In this document: in pieces, positions 46,642 to 55,609 of the stretch | Layout of the letters: each line of letters begins with the position of its first letter | Position numbering within the stretch: the first letter of the stretch is position 1 | Made by a program: the position numbers and the translations under genes | Assembly: GCA_030601705.1 (NCBI GenBank) | Contig: JAUWBM010000005.1 | Location: 1 to 60,731, forward strand | From: Thermoplasmatota archaeon | GTDB taxonomy: Archaea; Thermoplasmatota; E2; DHVEG-1 | Direction of reading: 5' to 3' | DNA: 60,731 nt | Notes under the pieces: generated by a model | The model's database searches: none | Told to the model about the DNA's origin: nothing | What the model saw: the letters and a program-made list of their open reading frames with translations, nothing else

Positions 46642-47595
46642 ATGAAAGTACTTATTACAGATAAAATGGCAGATGAAGCAATTCAACTTTTGAAAGATGC
46701 AGGTTATGATGTTACGTTTGATGAGATGGATGGAGACACTCTACTGAAGGAAATAACAAAGTATGATGCTTTAATGGTGAGAGGAAGAACAAAGGTTATA
46801 AAAGAGATAGTAAAAGCTGGAGCAAAGGAAAAATTGAAAGTAATTGGGAGAGCAGGCATAGGCGTTGATAATGTAGACCTAGAAACTGCTGCTAAAGAAG
46901 GAATAAAGGTTGTTAATGCACCTACAGGCGCTACTCCTAGTGTTGCGGAGTTGGCTATTGCCCATATGTTGTCATTGTCAAGACATTTAACAAAGGCAGA
47001 CTCGACGATGAAGAGCGGGGAGTGGGCAAAAAAACAACTGAAGGGGAATGAATTATATGGAAAAATACTCGGTCTTATCGGTTGTGGTAACATTGGAAAA
47101 CTTACTGCAAAATACGTTCAGGTATTCAATATGTCAGTTATTGGCTACGATCCTTTCATTTCAAAAGAAGATATGCGGAAAGATGGAATAAAAAAGATAG
47201 AAGATCTTGAAGAACTCATAAAAACTGCAGATTTTATCTCTCTTCACCTTCCACACATTCCAGAAACACACCATATTGTAAACAAAGAGATGCTCTCAAA
47301 AATGAAACCCTCTACATATCTCATCAATTGTGCTCGAGGTGGAACCGTCGATGAAAAAGCACTCTATGATGCATTGAAAAATGGCGAGATTGCTGGTGCA
47401 GGCATAGATGTGTTTGAAAATGAGCCGCCAAAAGATAGCCCCTTGCTGAAGCTTGATAATGTGATATTAACACCGCATATCGGAGCGAATACAAAAGAAG
47501 GACAAATACGAGCAGGTACCGTCTGTGCCGAGCAAATAATTAAGGTGTTAAAAGGGGAAACACCTGATTTTTGGGTAAATAAGCACTTGATGTGA
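46642..47595 (+). CDS. serA: D-3-phosphoglycerate dehydrogenase (short form)
   Basis: A 317-residue NAD-dependent D-2-hydroxyacid dehydrogenase for the first step of serine synthesis. NAD fold LGLIGCGNIGKLTAKYV, catalytic Arg in NCARGGTVDEKAL, Glu in IDVFENEPP and His in LTPHIGANTKEGQIRAG are all present. It lacks the C-terminal ACT/ASB domains, so it is the short form without serine feedback. Related 2-hydroxyacid reductase activity is the main alternative. Confidence 0.88.
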   Translation: MKVLITDKMADEAIQLLKDAGYDVTFDEMDGDTLLKEITKYDALMVRGRTKVIKEIVKAGAKEKLKVIGRAGIGVDNVDLETAAKEGIKVVNAPTGATPSVAELAIAHMLSLSRHLTKADSTMKSGEWAKKQLKGNELYGKILGLIGCGNIGKLTAKYVQVFNMSVIGYDPFISKEDMRKDGIKKIEDLEELIKTADFISLHLPHIPETHHIVNKEMLSKMKPSTYLINCARGGTVDEKALYDALKNGEIAGAGIDVFENEPPKDSPLLKLDNVILTPHIGANTKEGQIRAGTVCAEQIIKVLKGETPDFWVNKHLM

Positions 47596-47634
47596 AGGAA
47601 AACTATAATTACATGGAATGTTTTCCTTTGAGCA

Positions 47635-48333
47635 ATGAAAAATTTAGATGGTATCATCGAAAAAATAGATGAGCATATCAATGAGAAAGACAAAACACGG
47701 GAACATGCATTGAGATCCTCTAGAGATATAATTATTGGATGTAGAAAAGCTATTCAATCTCTGCATAGGGATTTAATAGAAGATGCTGAGAACTATATTA
47801 AACAAGCCTCTGCTAAGTTGGCAGATTTATATGATGCAACCAGAGGATATCCTGATCTTTTTCATGCTGGTTTTGTTGAAAATGCCGCTCAAGAATTTGT
47901 AGAAGCACATTGTCTATATAATATAATGCTTGGTGAAGAATTACCCGATCCTGATACAATACAAACCACGTATAGTTCATATTTAATGGGATTATGTGAC
48001 GTCGTTGGAGAATTAAGGAGAGGTGCACTGGATTTCATACTTGAAGGAGAAGCTTCAAAAGCAAACGAATACCTCAATCACATGGATAAAATATATGATG
48101 CTATTATGAGTTTAGATTATCCATCGGGGTTACTCCCAATAAAAAGAAAGCAGGATATCGTAAGAGGCTTAATAGAAAAAACAAGGGGCGAACTTGCTGT
48201 TGCAAGTTGTGAACGAAGAATAGGTGACAAAACTCACGAATTTCGTGGATTGCTTGACAAGATTAATGAAAAGAAAAAAGTTGAGAAAAAGAAAAAAGAA
48301 ACAATGGATATCGACATCGACAAAGTATGGTAA
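47635..48333 (+). CDS. translin-family protein
   Basis: A 232-residue helical protein of the translin/TRAX family. Hallmarks are the N-terminal helix REHALRSSRDIIIGCRKAI, the middle HAGFVENAAQEFVEAHCLY, and DYPSGLLPIKRKQDIVRGLIE (in two parts) near residue 170. Translin proteins form octamers that bind single-stranded RNA or DNA. The last 30 residues are Lys-rich. It lies 39 bases after serA and may be co-transcribed. Confidence 0.92.
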   Translation: MKNLDGIIEKIDEHINEKDKTREHALRSSRDIIIGCRKAIQSLHRDLIEDAENYIKQASAKLADLYDATRGYPDLFHAGFVENAAQEFVEAHCLYNIMLGEELPDPDTIQTTYSSYLMGLCDVVGELRRGALDFILEGEASKANEYLNHMDKIYDAIMSLDYPSGLLPIKRKQDIVRGLIEKTRGELAVASCERRIGDKTHEFRGLLDKINEKKKVEKKKKETMDIDIDKVW

Positions 48334-48360
48334 TTTTGAATTATTTTTTCTGGGAAAATA

Positions 48361-48405
48361 CGAAATCTTTATAAGATTTCGGATTATAATAACGAAATCT
48401 TTATA
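48361..48405 (+). promoter_or_regulatory. repeated operator overlapping the recombinase promoter
   Basis: CGAAATCT and AGATTTCG around TTATA form an inverted repeat (48361-48381). CGAAATCTTTATA recurs directly at 48393-48405. Each copy contains a CTTTATA TATA-like core, so a protein bound here would block the promoter. It could be autoregulation by the recombinase or a core attachment site. Confidence 0.5.
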
Positions 48406-48440
48406 TGTTCTGGTCGTATTATTTTTACTTGTGTTGCCAC

Positions 48441-49616
48441 GTGACCGACCTTACGAATTTAGATAACCAAGCTGTTTTACAGGAGTATGTCCGTTACAAA
48501 ACTGAAATCAACCCAGTTAAACCAAAAACCCTAAAAACACAATTAGGGAGAATATCTGTTTTTAGTAAAGATGTGAACAAACCCTTCAAGGATGTTACTG
48601 AAGACGATGTTTTAAACCATCTGAAACGGTTTAAACCCAGTTCAAGGAATGCTGTCCTAACTTCAATCAAATCGTTATACAGATGGTTCTATGACCTTGA
48701 TAAGAACGACAAACTTCCAGATTGTATAAGGAGAATTCAACCACTGAAAATAGAACATGATGAGGTTAAACGCAGGGAACGAATAGTTACTGACGGAGAA
48801 TATCAAAAACTCCTTGATAACGCATATACCCCAATGCACAAAGCAATGTTGGAAACATTGTATACTTTTGGTGTTAGGGCAAATGAACTCCTATCAATAA
48901 ACAGTGACGGTGTAACTTATGATGGAACATTTACCAGAATAACTGTTAGAACATCAAAAACAGAAACAAGAGATATAATACACAAAGGTAGATGCAACTA
49001 CTTAATGACCTATGTTGAATCATATCAGCCGTTCAAAGACCAGTCTGGAAAACCTTTGCTTATAGGATATCAACAAAAACGATTCACTATAGATGGTTTG
49101 GAACAATTCATAAAAAGTTTGTGTAAAAAACTAGAACTTAAACTTATTACACCGCATGATTTTAGGCACACTTCAATATCTAGGGATAGGGCAAATGGAG
49201 TACCCATCACTCATATAGAGACAAAACACGGACTTGTACATGGTTCCCAGGTAATGAAGATATATGACCATAACAAGACCAAAGATTATGAAGACTGGCT
49301 TAACGGCAAGATAACAGAAACCGAAGAAACTTATGAAACATTGAAACGTAAGAATGAGCAACTTGTAGCAGTGGAGAAAGAGAAATATGACAAGATTGAT
49401 AAAGTCAATACCCACCTATTTGACAAAATCAAATACCTAGAACACAGAATGGAAGACATGACCCATGCAAGAGAACAAGAACTGGACTCAGCTGAAAGGG
49501 AGGCTAAGCTACAAAAGGAATACACTGAGAAATTCGCAAAAGAGAATCCTGAGAAACACGCAAAAGTGCTAGAATTGGTAAAAGCACTGCAAGACTTAGG
49601 CTTAAAAGTAGCTTAA
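48441..49616 (+). CDS. tyrosine recombinase/integrase
   Basis: About 391 residues from GTG 48441. An upstream ATG at 48405 overlaps the TATA region, so it is unlikely. The N-terminal SAM-like arm-binding domain covers residues ~8-110 (KTLKTQLGRISVFSKDV). The catalytic domain shows Arg in TFGVRANELL, H-x-x-R in TPHDFRHTSI, and the late Tyr in QVMKIYDHN. The last ~110 residues form a Glu/Lys coiled coil, unusual in XerA-type enzymes. No second att site or phage genes are seen nearby, so it is an orphan integrase of an old element, or a resident recombinase. Confidence 0.88.
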   Translation: MTDLTNLDNQAVLQEYVRYKTEINPVKPKTLKTQLGRISVFSKDVNKPFKDVTEDDVLNHLKRFKPSSRNAVLTSIKSLYRWFYDLDKNDKLPDCIRRIQPLKIEHDEVKRRERIVTDGEYQKLLDNAYTPMHKAMLETLYTFGVRANELLSINSDGVTYDGTFTRITVRTSKTETRDIIHKGRCNYLMTYVESYQPFKDQSGKPLLIGYQQKRFTIDGLEQFIKSLCKKLELKLITPHDFRHTSISRDRANGVPITHIETKHGLVHGSQVMKIYDHNKTKDYEDWLNGKITETEETYETLKRKNEQLVAVEKEKYDKIDKVNTHLFDKIKYLEHRMEDMTHAREQELDSAEREAKLQKEYTEKFAKENPEKHAKVLELVKALQDLGLKVA

Positions 49617-49644
49617 TTTTCAAGCAGGGTTTTTTCATCTGATC

Positions 49645-50085
49645 TCAGATATTACCGATAAAAATCAATATCTTCTGGAGTATGGGAAACCTCTCCAACC
49701 ACTCAAGATACCACATACTGCTTGATTGCTGGTTCTTAGGCATGGTGACTTCAAGTGTCGCCCAGTCGCTTTCCTCACCCAGAACATCTTTTGCTTTTGC
49801 CCGTATCGTGTAGTCTCCTTGTTCAGACCATGTATGTTCATAATAATATTTTTCTCTAGAAGCATGTTCTCGTGTCCATCCTTCAGTCCCATCTCCCCAA
49901 TCAATATAGAATGAAACAGGGTTATTATCAGGGTCAACTGCTGTAAATGCATACCAATATTCCTCTCCAACATTTCCGTTTGTTTCACCTGAAATTGTAG
50001 GTGCATCTGGTGGACTGTTTGATTCTACCGGTCCAAACGCATGGAGATAACCCCAACCCATATCATAAACTGACCCGATATACAC
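49645..50085 (-). pseudogene. C-terminal fragment of a PKD-domain surface protein
   Basis: A 146-codon frame without signal peptide. It reads YIGSVYDMGWGYLHAFGPV, then a PKD/Ig-like repeat (AFTAVDPDNNPVSFYIDWGD, HTWSEQGDYTIRAKAKD). The end is LEWLERFPILQKILIFIG, the kind of hydrophobic C-terminal anchor found on archaeal surface proteins of this build. The front of the gene is missing at about 50085. It lies immediately beside the recombinase, so the loss may come from its activity. Confidence 0.6.
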
Positions 50086-50260
50086 AGTTCCACTTCTCCC
50101 AATTCTCTTTTTTTTAATTATGTAGATTTAATTTGTAACATATCTATAGAAACCGCATACTTAACAATGATTTATGCTTCTTATTCTGTTTTTGGGCAAA
50201 CGTTTAAATAACCCATTAAATAACAACTTTATAAAATTTATACAGGGGAAGTATAAAAGA
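50086..50260. other. short intergenic region
   Basis: AT-rich and non-coding by eye. A TTTAAATAACC element near 50203 could be a promoter for the microprotein frame that follows. Confidence 0.25.
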
Positions 50261-50356
50261 ATGAAAAAAAGTCGAATAGACATAGATTATCACGAACTTA
50301 ACAGTCTACTAGATTCATTGTTGGCTTGCCGAGCTTATGCTAGGAGGAAGATATAA
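50261..50356 (+). CDS. 31-residue microprotein
   Basis: MKKSRIDIDYHELNSLLDSL continuing LACRAYARRKI, a probable amphipathic helix, with GGGGAAG 11 bases before the ATG. Size and lack of relatives in the window make this a tentative call. Confidence 0.3.
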   Translation: MKKSRIDIDYHELNSLLDSLLACRAYARRKI

Positions 50357-50514
50357 CAGGTTTATAGAGAGGAAATTTTTACAGATTAAAAAAACAGAGG
50401 GTTATAACAATGTAGAAACGAAATCAGTATAGAACTTTGGTAGCTGTTCCAATATTTTATTATAAATATTTATGTATTATATAAATCAATGCATTAGAAA
50501 GAAGTGGAAATACA

Positions 50515-51237
50515 ATGAACAACAGTTGGTTTGACAGCAAAAAGTTAAAATGTATAGTTCTTTGTGCAGGTAGTGGCAAAAGAATTACACCTCATTCTAA
50601 AGAAACACCAAAAGTTATGATTGAGATAGAAAATAAGCCAATATTAGGTTATATTATAGATTATTGGAATAAATATACAAATGATTTCATTTTTGTTGTA
50701 GGCTACAAAAAGGAGCAAGTTATTGAGTATGTTAATAATTTACCCATAAACGCAAAGTTTGTTGAACAAAAGGAACTCAATGGAATCGCAGATGCATTGT
50801 TATATGTTGAAGAACTAGTCTCAGACAATTTTATCGTTGTACTTGGTGATTGCATTTGTAAAGGAGAATTTAACTATCCAAAGGATATGAGGCAGGGGAT
50901 TGGTGTACGAAAAACAGTAGATATTGAGGATATAAAAGGAAACTATTCAGTTGAAATAAAAAATGATATTATTTGTAAAGTGGTTGAAAAACCAAAAAAA
51001 GTCGTAAATGATCTTTGTGGCATGGGATTTTATTTTTTCAACAAGAAAGTATTTGACTACATTAGGACCACCAAACCATCGAAACTGCGTAATGAAGTCG
51101 AAATTACGGACGTCATTCAGAATATGATAGATGCTGGAGAAAAGATAAAACCTAGTTTCTTCAATGGAAAATACATAAATATAACCTTTCCAGAGGACAT
51201 AAAAAAAGCAAAAAAGCTATTATTTAATCAGGGTTAG
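50515..51237 (+). CDS. sugar-1-phosphate nucleotidyltransferase
   Basis: A 240-residue NTP-transferase. The signature CIVLCAGSGKRITPHSKETPK (two parts) is the nucleotide-binding loop. VVLGDCIC supplies the metal Asp, and VVEKPKKVV is the sugar-binding strand. It joins NTP and sugar phosphate to make an NDP-sugar. The enzyme is short, without a left-handed beta-helix domain, so no acetyltransferase step. It is 23 bases upstream of the sulfotransferase, in a likely surface-glycan operon. Confidence 0.85.
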   Translation: MNNSWFDSKKLKCIVLCAGSGKRITPHSKETPKVMIEIENKPILGYIIDYWNKYTNDFIFVVGYKKEQVIEYVNNLPINAKFVEQKELNGIADALLYVEELVSDNFIVVLGDCICKGEFNYPKDMRQGIGVRKTVDIEDIKGNYSVEIKNDIICKVVEKPKKVVNDLCGMGFYFFNKKVFDYIRTTKPSKLRNEVEITDVIQNMIDAGEKIKPSFFNGKYINITFPEDIKKAKKLLFNQG

Positions 51238-51260
51238 AACAAACGACAACATATCTGGGG

Positions 51261-52253
51261 ATGATAAAAATCAGAAACATAAAAACAAGCGAAAATCTAG
51301 ATCAACGTTGCCTTGAGGAAATCAAAGATATTGATTTTCACCCTGTTTTTATATTAGGTCTACCAAGATCTGGAACAAGCATTCTATACAAAATTCTTGC
51401 TGAAACAAAGTGTTTCAACTCCGTAAAAGCATATCATGTAATCAAATACGATCAACTTTTATATGATCACATTCATAAGTTAAAAAACACATCAAAAGAA
51501 GATATTAATCAATATTTTAAAGAAAAAGGTCTAGTAGACAGAGGAATGGATAGATTACAAATAACTGCTGATTTTCCAGAGGAATATGGATACATTTTAG
51601 GGCAGAGAACGCGTCAAATGTATATAGTTCCAGAAAATCTTCCCGTGTTTATAGAAATGACTAAAAAGATTCAATTTATATCAGAAAACAATAAACCTCT
51701 ACTGTTGAAAAACCCTTTTGATTTCTCCAATATTGCATATATTAAAAAAGTTCTTCCAAACTCTAAGTTTATCTTTATTTTCAGAGATCCAATTGATATT
51801 TTTAGTTCTACTGTTAAAGCTATTAGCTTTTTATTAACAGATAAACATCTCTATTCAACGCAAATTTTTAGAGCTTACAATAAAATATTCGAGAATCCAT
51901 TATTGCTATATATGGCCAGATTTTGCTTCACAAAGCTTTCCTTTTTAGGATTGATTTATGTTACTTTACATTCAGCTAAGGTTTCAAAACGTTTCTTGAA
52001 AAATGTAAAATACCTTTCAAGTGGGGATTATATCAATGTAACATATGAAGAATTGTGCAAAAACCCTCAGGATACTGTAGAGGAAATCATGAGTTTTGTA
52101 AACGTTAAGTTAAAAGATGAAGTAGATTTTAAATCATTCATTAAACCTAGAAAAACTTCTATAGAACCTAGTGTGTTAAAAATGAAAAATTTCATATACA
52201 AAAGCATGAACAACTATGTTGAATATTTCAAACTTGAACTAGAAAAAGAATAA
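51261..52253 (+). CDS. sulfotransferase
   Basis: A 330-residue PAPS-dependent sulfotransferase. FILGLPRSGTSILYKIL holds the 5'-phosphosulfate loop (PRSGTS), and SKFIFIFRDPIDIFSS the 3'-phosphate loop. The C-terminal YEELCKNPQDTVEEIMSFV is also typical. It would transfer sulfate to a sugar or lipid head group. Together with the nucleotidyltransferase and the glycosyltransferase it suggests sulfated cell-surface glycans. Confidence 0.88.
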   Translation: MIKIRNIKTSENLDQRCLEEIKDIDFHPVFILGLPRSGTSILYKILAETKCFNSVKAYHVIKYDQLLYDHIHKLKNTSKEDINQYFKEKGLVDRGMDRLQITADFPEEYGYILGQRTRQMYIVPENLPVFIEMTKKIQFISENNKPLLLKNPFDFSNIAYIKKVLPNSKFIFIFRDPIDIFSSTVKAISFLLTDKHLYSTQIFRAYNKIFENPLLLYMARFCFTKLSFLGLIYVTLHSAKVSKRFLKNVKYLSSGDYINVTYEELCKNPQDTVEEIMSFVNVKLKDEVDFKSFIKPRKTSIEPSVLKMKNFIYKSMNNYVEYFKLELEKE

Positions 52254-52297
52254 CTTTCTATGGTTTAATCAATCCAGAATGTTGAAGAAAAAATAAT

Positions 52298-53626
52298 TTA
52301 TTTTACATGATTTAACTGGCTAATTTCAACAAGTCTTTTAGCGGCTTTCTCCTCACCACTTTCCTTCTGCAGTTTTTTTGCTAACTTCTGAGCATTTTTT
52401 AAATAATAATTATTATAATCACTGAAGATTTTATTAATTGATTCTAGTAATTCTTCGGGTTTAAAAAATTTTTCTGACAACCGTATAGCAGAGTTATTCC
52501 TAACAAGATTATCAATATTGCCTTGATGTTCCAAGAAGAGAGGTATACCTATAGCAGGTTTACCAGAATATGCCAATTCATATACTGTGCCACGTCCCCC
52601 ATGAATAATGGCTAAATCCACCAATTTTGATACTTCATAGAATGGTACATATTCTTTGAATAGGATATTTTCATTTGTTTTTGGTAAACTATTTTTATCC
52701 AATAGATTAGTATAAACGGCGATTACGTTATAATTTGTTTGATTTAAGGCTTCTACAATTTTTAAGAATAGATTTTTAACCCCAGTGCTTCCCATAATCA
52801 TTACAATAGATTTCCCTGGTCGTTTTAGATGATTCTCAATATCGGAATAAATTTTCTTTTTTTGTCCTTGAAAAAGGGCGCCTCCAATAATTGGACCAAT
52901 GAAATTTTCAATTGGAAACTGTTCAGAGGGATTTATTCCAAGAAAATTTATATCGTCACAAACCAATGTATGATCCCCAAGAACGATGTCATTAAAATAT
53001 TTAAAAAGTTGAACCTGATATTTTTTAGCGATCTTGTTAAAGTTTCTGACAAGCATTTTATTTTTTAATAACAACCATTTTGCAATTTCATTTTTTATGG
53101 AGGAGGGTATCCTTTTTGTAAAGAAATTCTCCATACCGTCCGGAAACGTTAATAACCCTGATTCATAATAAAGTGGTATGGTTGTCCCAGAAGCAATAAC
53201 AACAGATGGTATTTTTGCGGCTCTAGAGGAGATGCTGCATGTTAAATTAAATGAGCTTACAATTAAATCAATTCCGGTTTTGGTAAATGCATTGATTTCC
53301 TCTGAAACTGATTTTTCGGTATTTTCTTTAGAATAGAGATTAATAATTGTTTTAGAAAGCGATGCTCCTCCTTTGAACATTTCTTTTCCTTCATCAGATA
53401 ACCCCTCAAGAATATCATTTAATCTAACTATCCTACATCCAATGTCTTCCGCTAGATATTCGTATTCTCCCCAGTGGCTAAAAAAAACTGCTTTTCCCCC
53501 TATATCCATATAAGACTTGGCAATTTTAATTAAAGGAATGGTTTCTCCCATGCTGTAAAAACAAGGAAAAAATCCTATAAACGGTTTTTCTGTATTTTGT
53601 TTGATTTCAATTTCCTTTTGGTTCAT
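52298..53626 (-). CDS. GT1/UGT-like glycosyltransferase
   Basis: A 442-residue GT-B glycosyltransferase of the MGT/UGT type. The donor site AIIHGGRGTVYELAYSGKPA, followed by PLFLEHQGNIDNLVR, is diagnostic. The N-terminal half starts with GFFPCFYSMGETIPLIKIAK. It transfers a sugar from an NDP donor to a lipid, sterol-like or small-molecule acceptor. It converges on the sulfotransferase gene. Full length. Confidence 0.88.
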   Translation of the reverse strand: MNQKEIEIKQNTEKPFIGFFPCFYSMGETIPLIKIAKSYMDIGGKAVFFSHWGEYEYLAEDIGCRIVRLNDILEGLSDEGKEMFKGGASLSKTIINLYSKENTEKSVSEEINAFTKTGIDLIVSSFNLTCSISSRAAKIPSVVIASGTTIPLYYESGLLTFPDGMENFFTKRIPSSIKNEIAKWLLLKNKMLVRNFNKIAKKYQVQLFKYFNDIVLGDHTLVCDDINFLGINPSEQFPIENFIGPIIGGALFQGQKKKIYSDIENHLKRPGKSIVMIMGSTGVKNLFLKIVEALNQTNYNVIAVYTNLLDKNSLPKTNENILFKEYVPFYEVSKLVDLAIIHGGRGTVYELAYSGKPAIGIPLFLEHQGNIDNLVRNNSAIRLSEKFFKPEELLESINKIFSDYNNYYLKNAQKLAKKLQKESGEEKAAKRLVEISQLNHVK

Positions 53627-53821
53627 AAAGTCTTTTACTGTATAGTTCTCTACACTTTAATATTAATGCCACCTCGGTTGAAATAATTACTTATGATTAC
53701 CAAAGAACTAGCATTTTACTCTACATTCACCTTGTTAACAACAATTTTGTTTTTATACAGTAGACTGAACTTAATAGTAGTTAAAAAATCGATTCTTTGT
53801 CTAGTCTAGGGACATAAAAAG

Positions 53822-54161
53822 TTAAATGATACCAATAGAATGCAACAATCCGAGAGTTGGTTCACCAAGTAAATCATTTATATGGTAGATTAAGCAACTT
53901 ATATATACTGCACCACCGAATACAACTGGGAAGTAATAAACAGAGGATTCTAAAGAATCTTTGTTACTTTCTCTGAATAATAAATCTCGATTGGTATCTG
54001 TCTTCCATGTAGGATTTTTTCCTGTTTTCATAGTATTCACACCAAACATCAATAATTCGTTTTTGTTTGCCTGTAAAGAAAGACATATACTTGGGTGATT
54101 TCATTTCAACTTTACAGTGATAACCCAATATTTTTGCTATATCTACCAGCTTATATTTCAT
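53822..54161 (-). CDS. hypothetical protein(s), possibly frameshifted
   Basis: Two overlapping frames. The first (54161-53964) begins MKYKLVDIAKILGYHCKVEM with mixed charge. The second (ending 53822) has a hydrophobic end, VYYFPVVFGGAVYISCLIYH. They overlap by about 90 bases. They could be two small genes or one gene with a shift. No motif is recognised. They sit just before the repeat array upstream of the UbiA gene. Confidence 0.3.
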
Positions 54162-54173
54162 ATCAAAATGTGG

Positions 54174-54228
54174 CTTTGACCTAAAAGTCGGTTTTGACTT
54201 AAAAGTCCAATTTTTGCCCTAAAAGTCT
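54174..54228 (+). repeat. short direct repeats upstream of UbiA
   Basis: Three units, TTTGACCTAAAAGTC, TTTTGACTTAAAAGTCC and TTTTTGCCCTAAAAGTC, at a spacing of about 18-20 bases. Related units (TGACTTAAAA, TGACCTAAAA, and TTTTAGGGCAAA inverted) flank the other end of the gene at 55233-55293. Confidence 0.7.
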
Positions 54229-54317
54229 AAAATAATAGGAGTGATGTTTTTACCCTTCAGAATCCATGCCCGAGGGTAGCATTTATATATCAAACCATCA
54301 ATTAATATTTGGGGTAG

Positions 54318-55235
54318 ATGAAAGACAGAACGCTGAAAGTCATGGAATGGTTATCTAGCAGCAAGAGCTCTTTGGCAAAATTTCTAAGGCTTCAGAGGAG
54401 TATCGCAGCCATCCCTCTGCTTGCTTTTTATTCTATCGTCGGATCATATTTTACGAGGTTCAATTTCTTTCACTTGGAATTCTTGCTCGGCGCTCTTGCT
54501 CTCTATCTGCTTTCAACAGCGGTCAACGGTTACAATAATCTCTTTGACGTTGAAGAGGACAAACTAGCTACATCCAGTGGGGTCATGAAGGCGAACTATT
54601 TACTGAAAGAGTTTACATGGGGTCAATTGAAATGGAATTTTGCGCTAACAAGCATCACCCTTGCCTGCGTATTGTTTCTTATTGGAAACCTAGAATTTAC
54701 TGCCTTGTGCGCTTTTACGTATGCCCTTGGAATTGTATACACCAGACCAATTAGACTGAAAAACAGACCATTCCTAGGCACTTTCTCCAACACGTTTGGG
54801 TTCTCAATTTTGCCCGTACTGAGCTGCTTCTTTTTGCTCAATGGCGAGCTGACAGCCGCGATTGCATTTGGCCTGTCCGTATTTCTACCCACATTCGCAT
54901 CTTGCCTTATAGCTGAAATCGCGGACCGGGAGATCGACAGGAAAATTGGAACAAGAACTACCGCCCGTTGGCTTGGTAAACGTGCCAAGACAGTTATCAA
55001 GGCCGTTTTGATCTTTTCAGTTGCTTTTTATTTTGTCGCTATCTACATCCACTGGGCTGTGATTCTTGTGACCCCATTTGTGGCGGCAATTCTCTATGAA
55101 ACCCGTAAGCTTTACATGGACTTCACGGAGAAGAAAGCTGATTATGCACTTATAAAAATAGGCGCGCATATCTCTAGAGGCCTTATAATCTACGTACTAG
55201 CCGTGATAATCCTACACGAGACAGCACTGCTCTGA
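54318..55235 (+). CDS. UbiA-family prenyltransferase
   Basis: A 305-residue membrane protein with about eight helices. Both aspartate motifs are present: NGYNNLFDVEEDK (N-x3-D-x3-D type) and EIADREIDRKIGT. It attaches an isoprenoid chain to an aromatic or glyceryl-phosphate acceptor. Archaeal relatives make DGGGP ether lipids or menaquinone. The base composition is visibly richer in G+C (many GCC, GGC, CTC, CTG codons) than neighbours, and short repeats bracket it, suggesting acquired DNA. Acceptor undetermined. Confidence 0.85.
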   Translation: MKDRTLKVMEWLSSSKSSLAKFLRLQRSIAAIPLLAFYSIVGSYFTRFNFFHLEFLLGALALYLLSTAVNGYNNLFDVEEDKLATSSGVMKANYLLKEFTWGQLKWNFALTSITLACVLFLIGNLEFTALCAFTYALGIVYTRPIRLKNRPFLGTFSNTFGFSILPVLSCFFLLNGELTAAIAFGLSVFLPTFASCLIAEIADREIDRKIGTRTTARWLGKRAKTVIKAVLIFSVAFYFVAIYIHWAVILVTPFVAAILYETRKLYMDFTEKKADYALIKIGAHISRGLIIYVLAVIILHETALL

Positions 55236-55293
55236 CTTAAAAATAGCTTTTTTGACCTAAAAATAGACGATTTTCCATAATTTTAGGGCAAAC
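55233..55293 (+). repeat. short repeats downstream of UbiA
   Basis: TGACTTAAAAATAG (overlapping the stop codon), TGACCTAAAAATAG, and the inverted TTTTAGGGCAAAC. They mirror the three unit types upstream of the gene. Confidence 0.6.
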
Positions 55294-55609
55294 TCTCAAA
55301 ATGTTGCTTATTTTCAGACATGCATATAGGGTATAGCGTTCATTTTTGGGTTTCCCTTGTTATTCATACTATCATATCTTTATATCTAACCAACTAACCA
55401 ATAACATTAGTTTATTATGTTATGAATAACAAGAGGAAAAATTTTCAGCAGAGGAAATTTTTATATAGTAAATGTAGAAAAATGTATGTTTTATACTGAT
55501 TTCATCTCCACATTGCTATAACCTTTTAGATCCTTCTGGGCTAAAAACAAAATTGGCAGGGATTATTTAAGGGATTAAAAAAGAAAATGGGGATGATAAG
55601 TTATTTATT
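55294..55609. other. intergenic region
   Basis: About 315 bases of AT-rich DNA between convergent genes. It contains AACCAACTAACCAATAACATT near 55386 in two short TAACCAA units, and no recognisable gene or RNA. Confidence 0.3.

Noticed and set aside
48405..48440. ATG at 48405 as the recombinase start
   Set aside because: It overlaps the TATA/operator sequence and would lie before the expected transcription start; GTG 48441 gives a normal N terminus.
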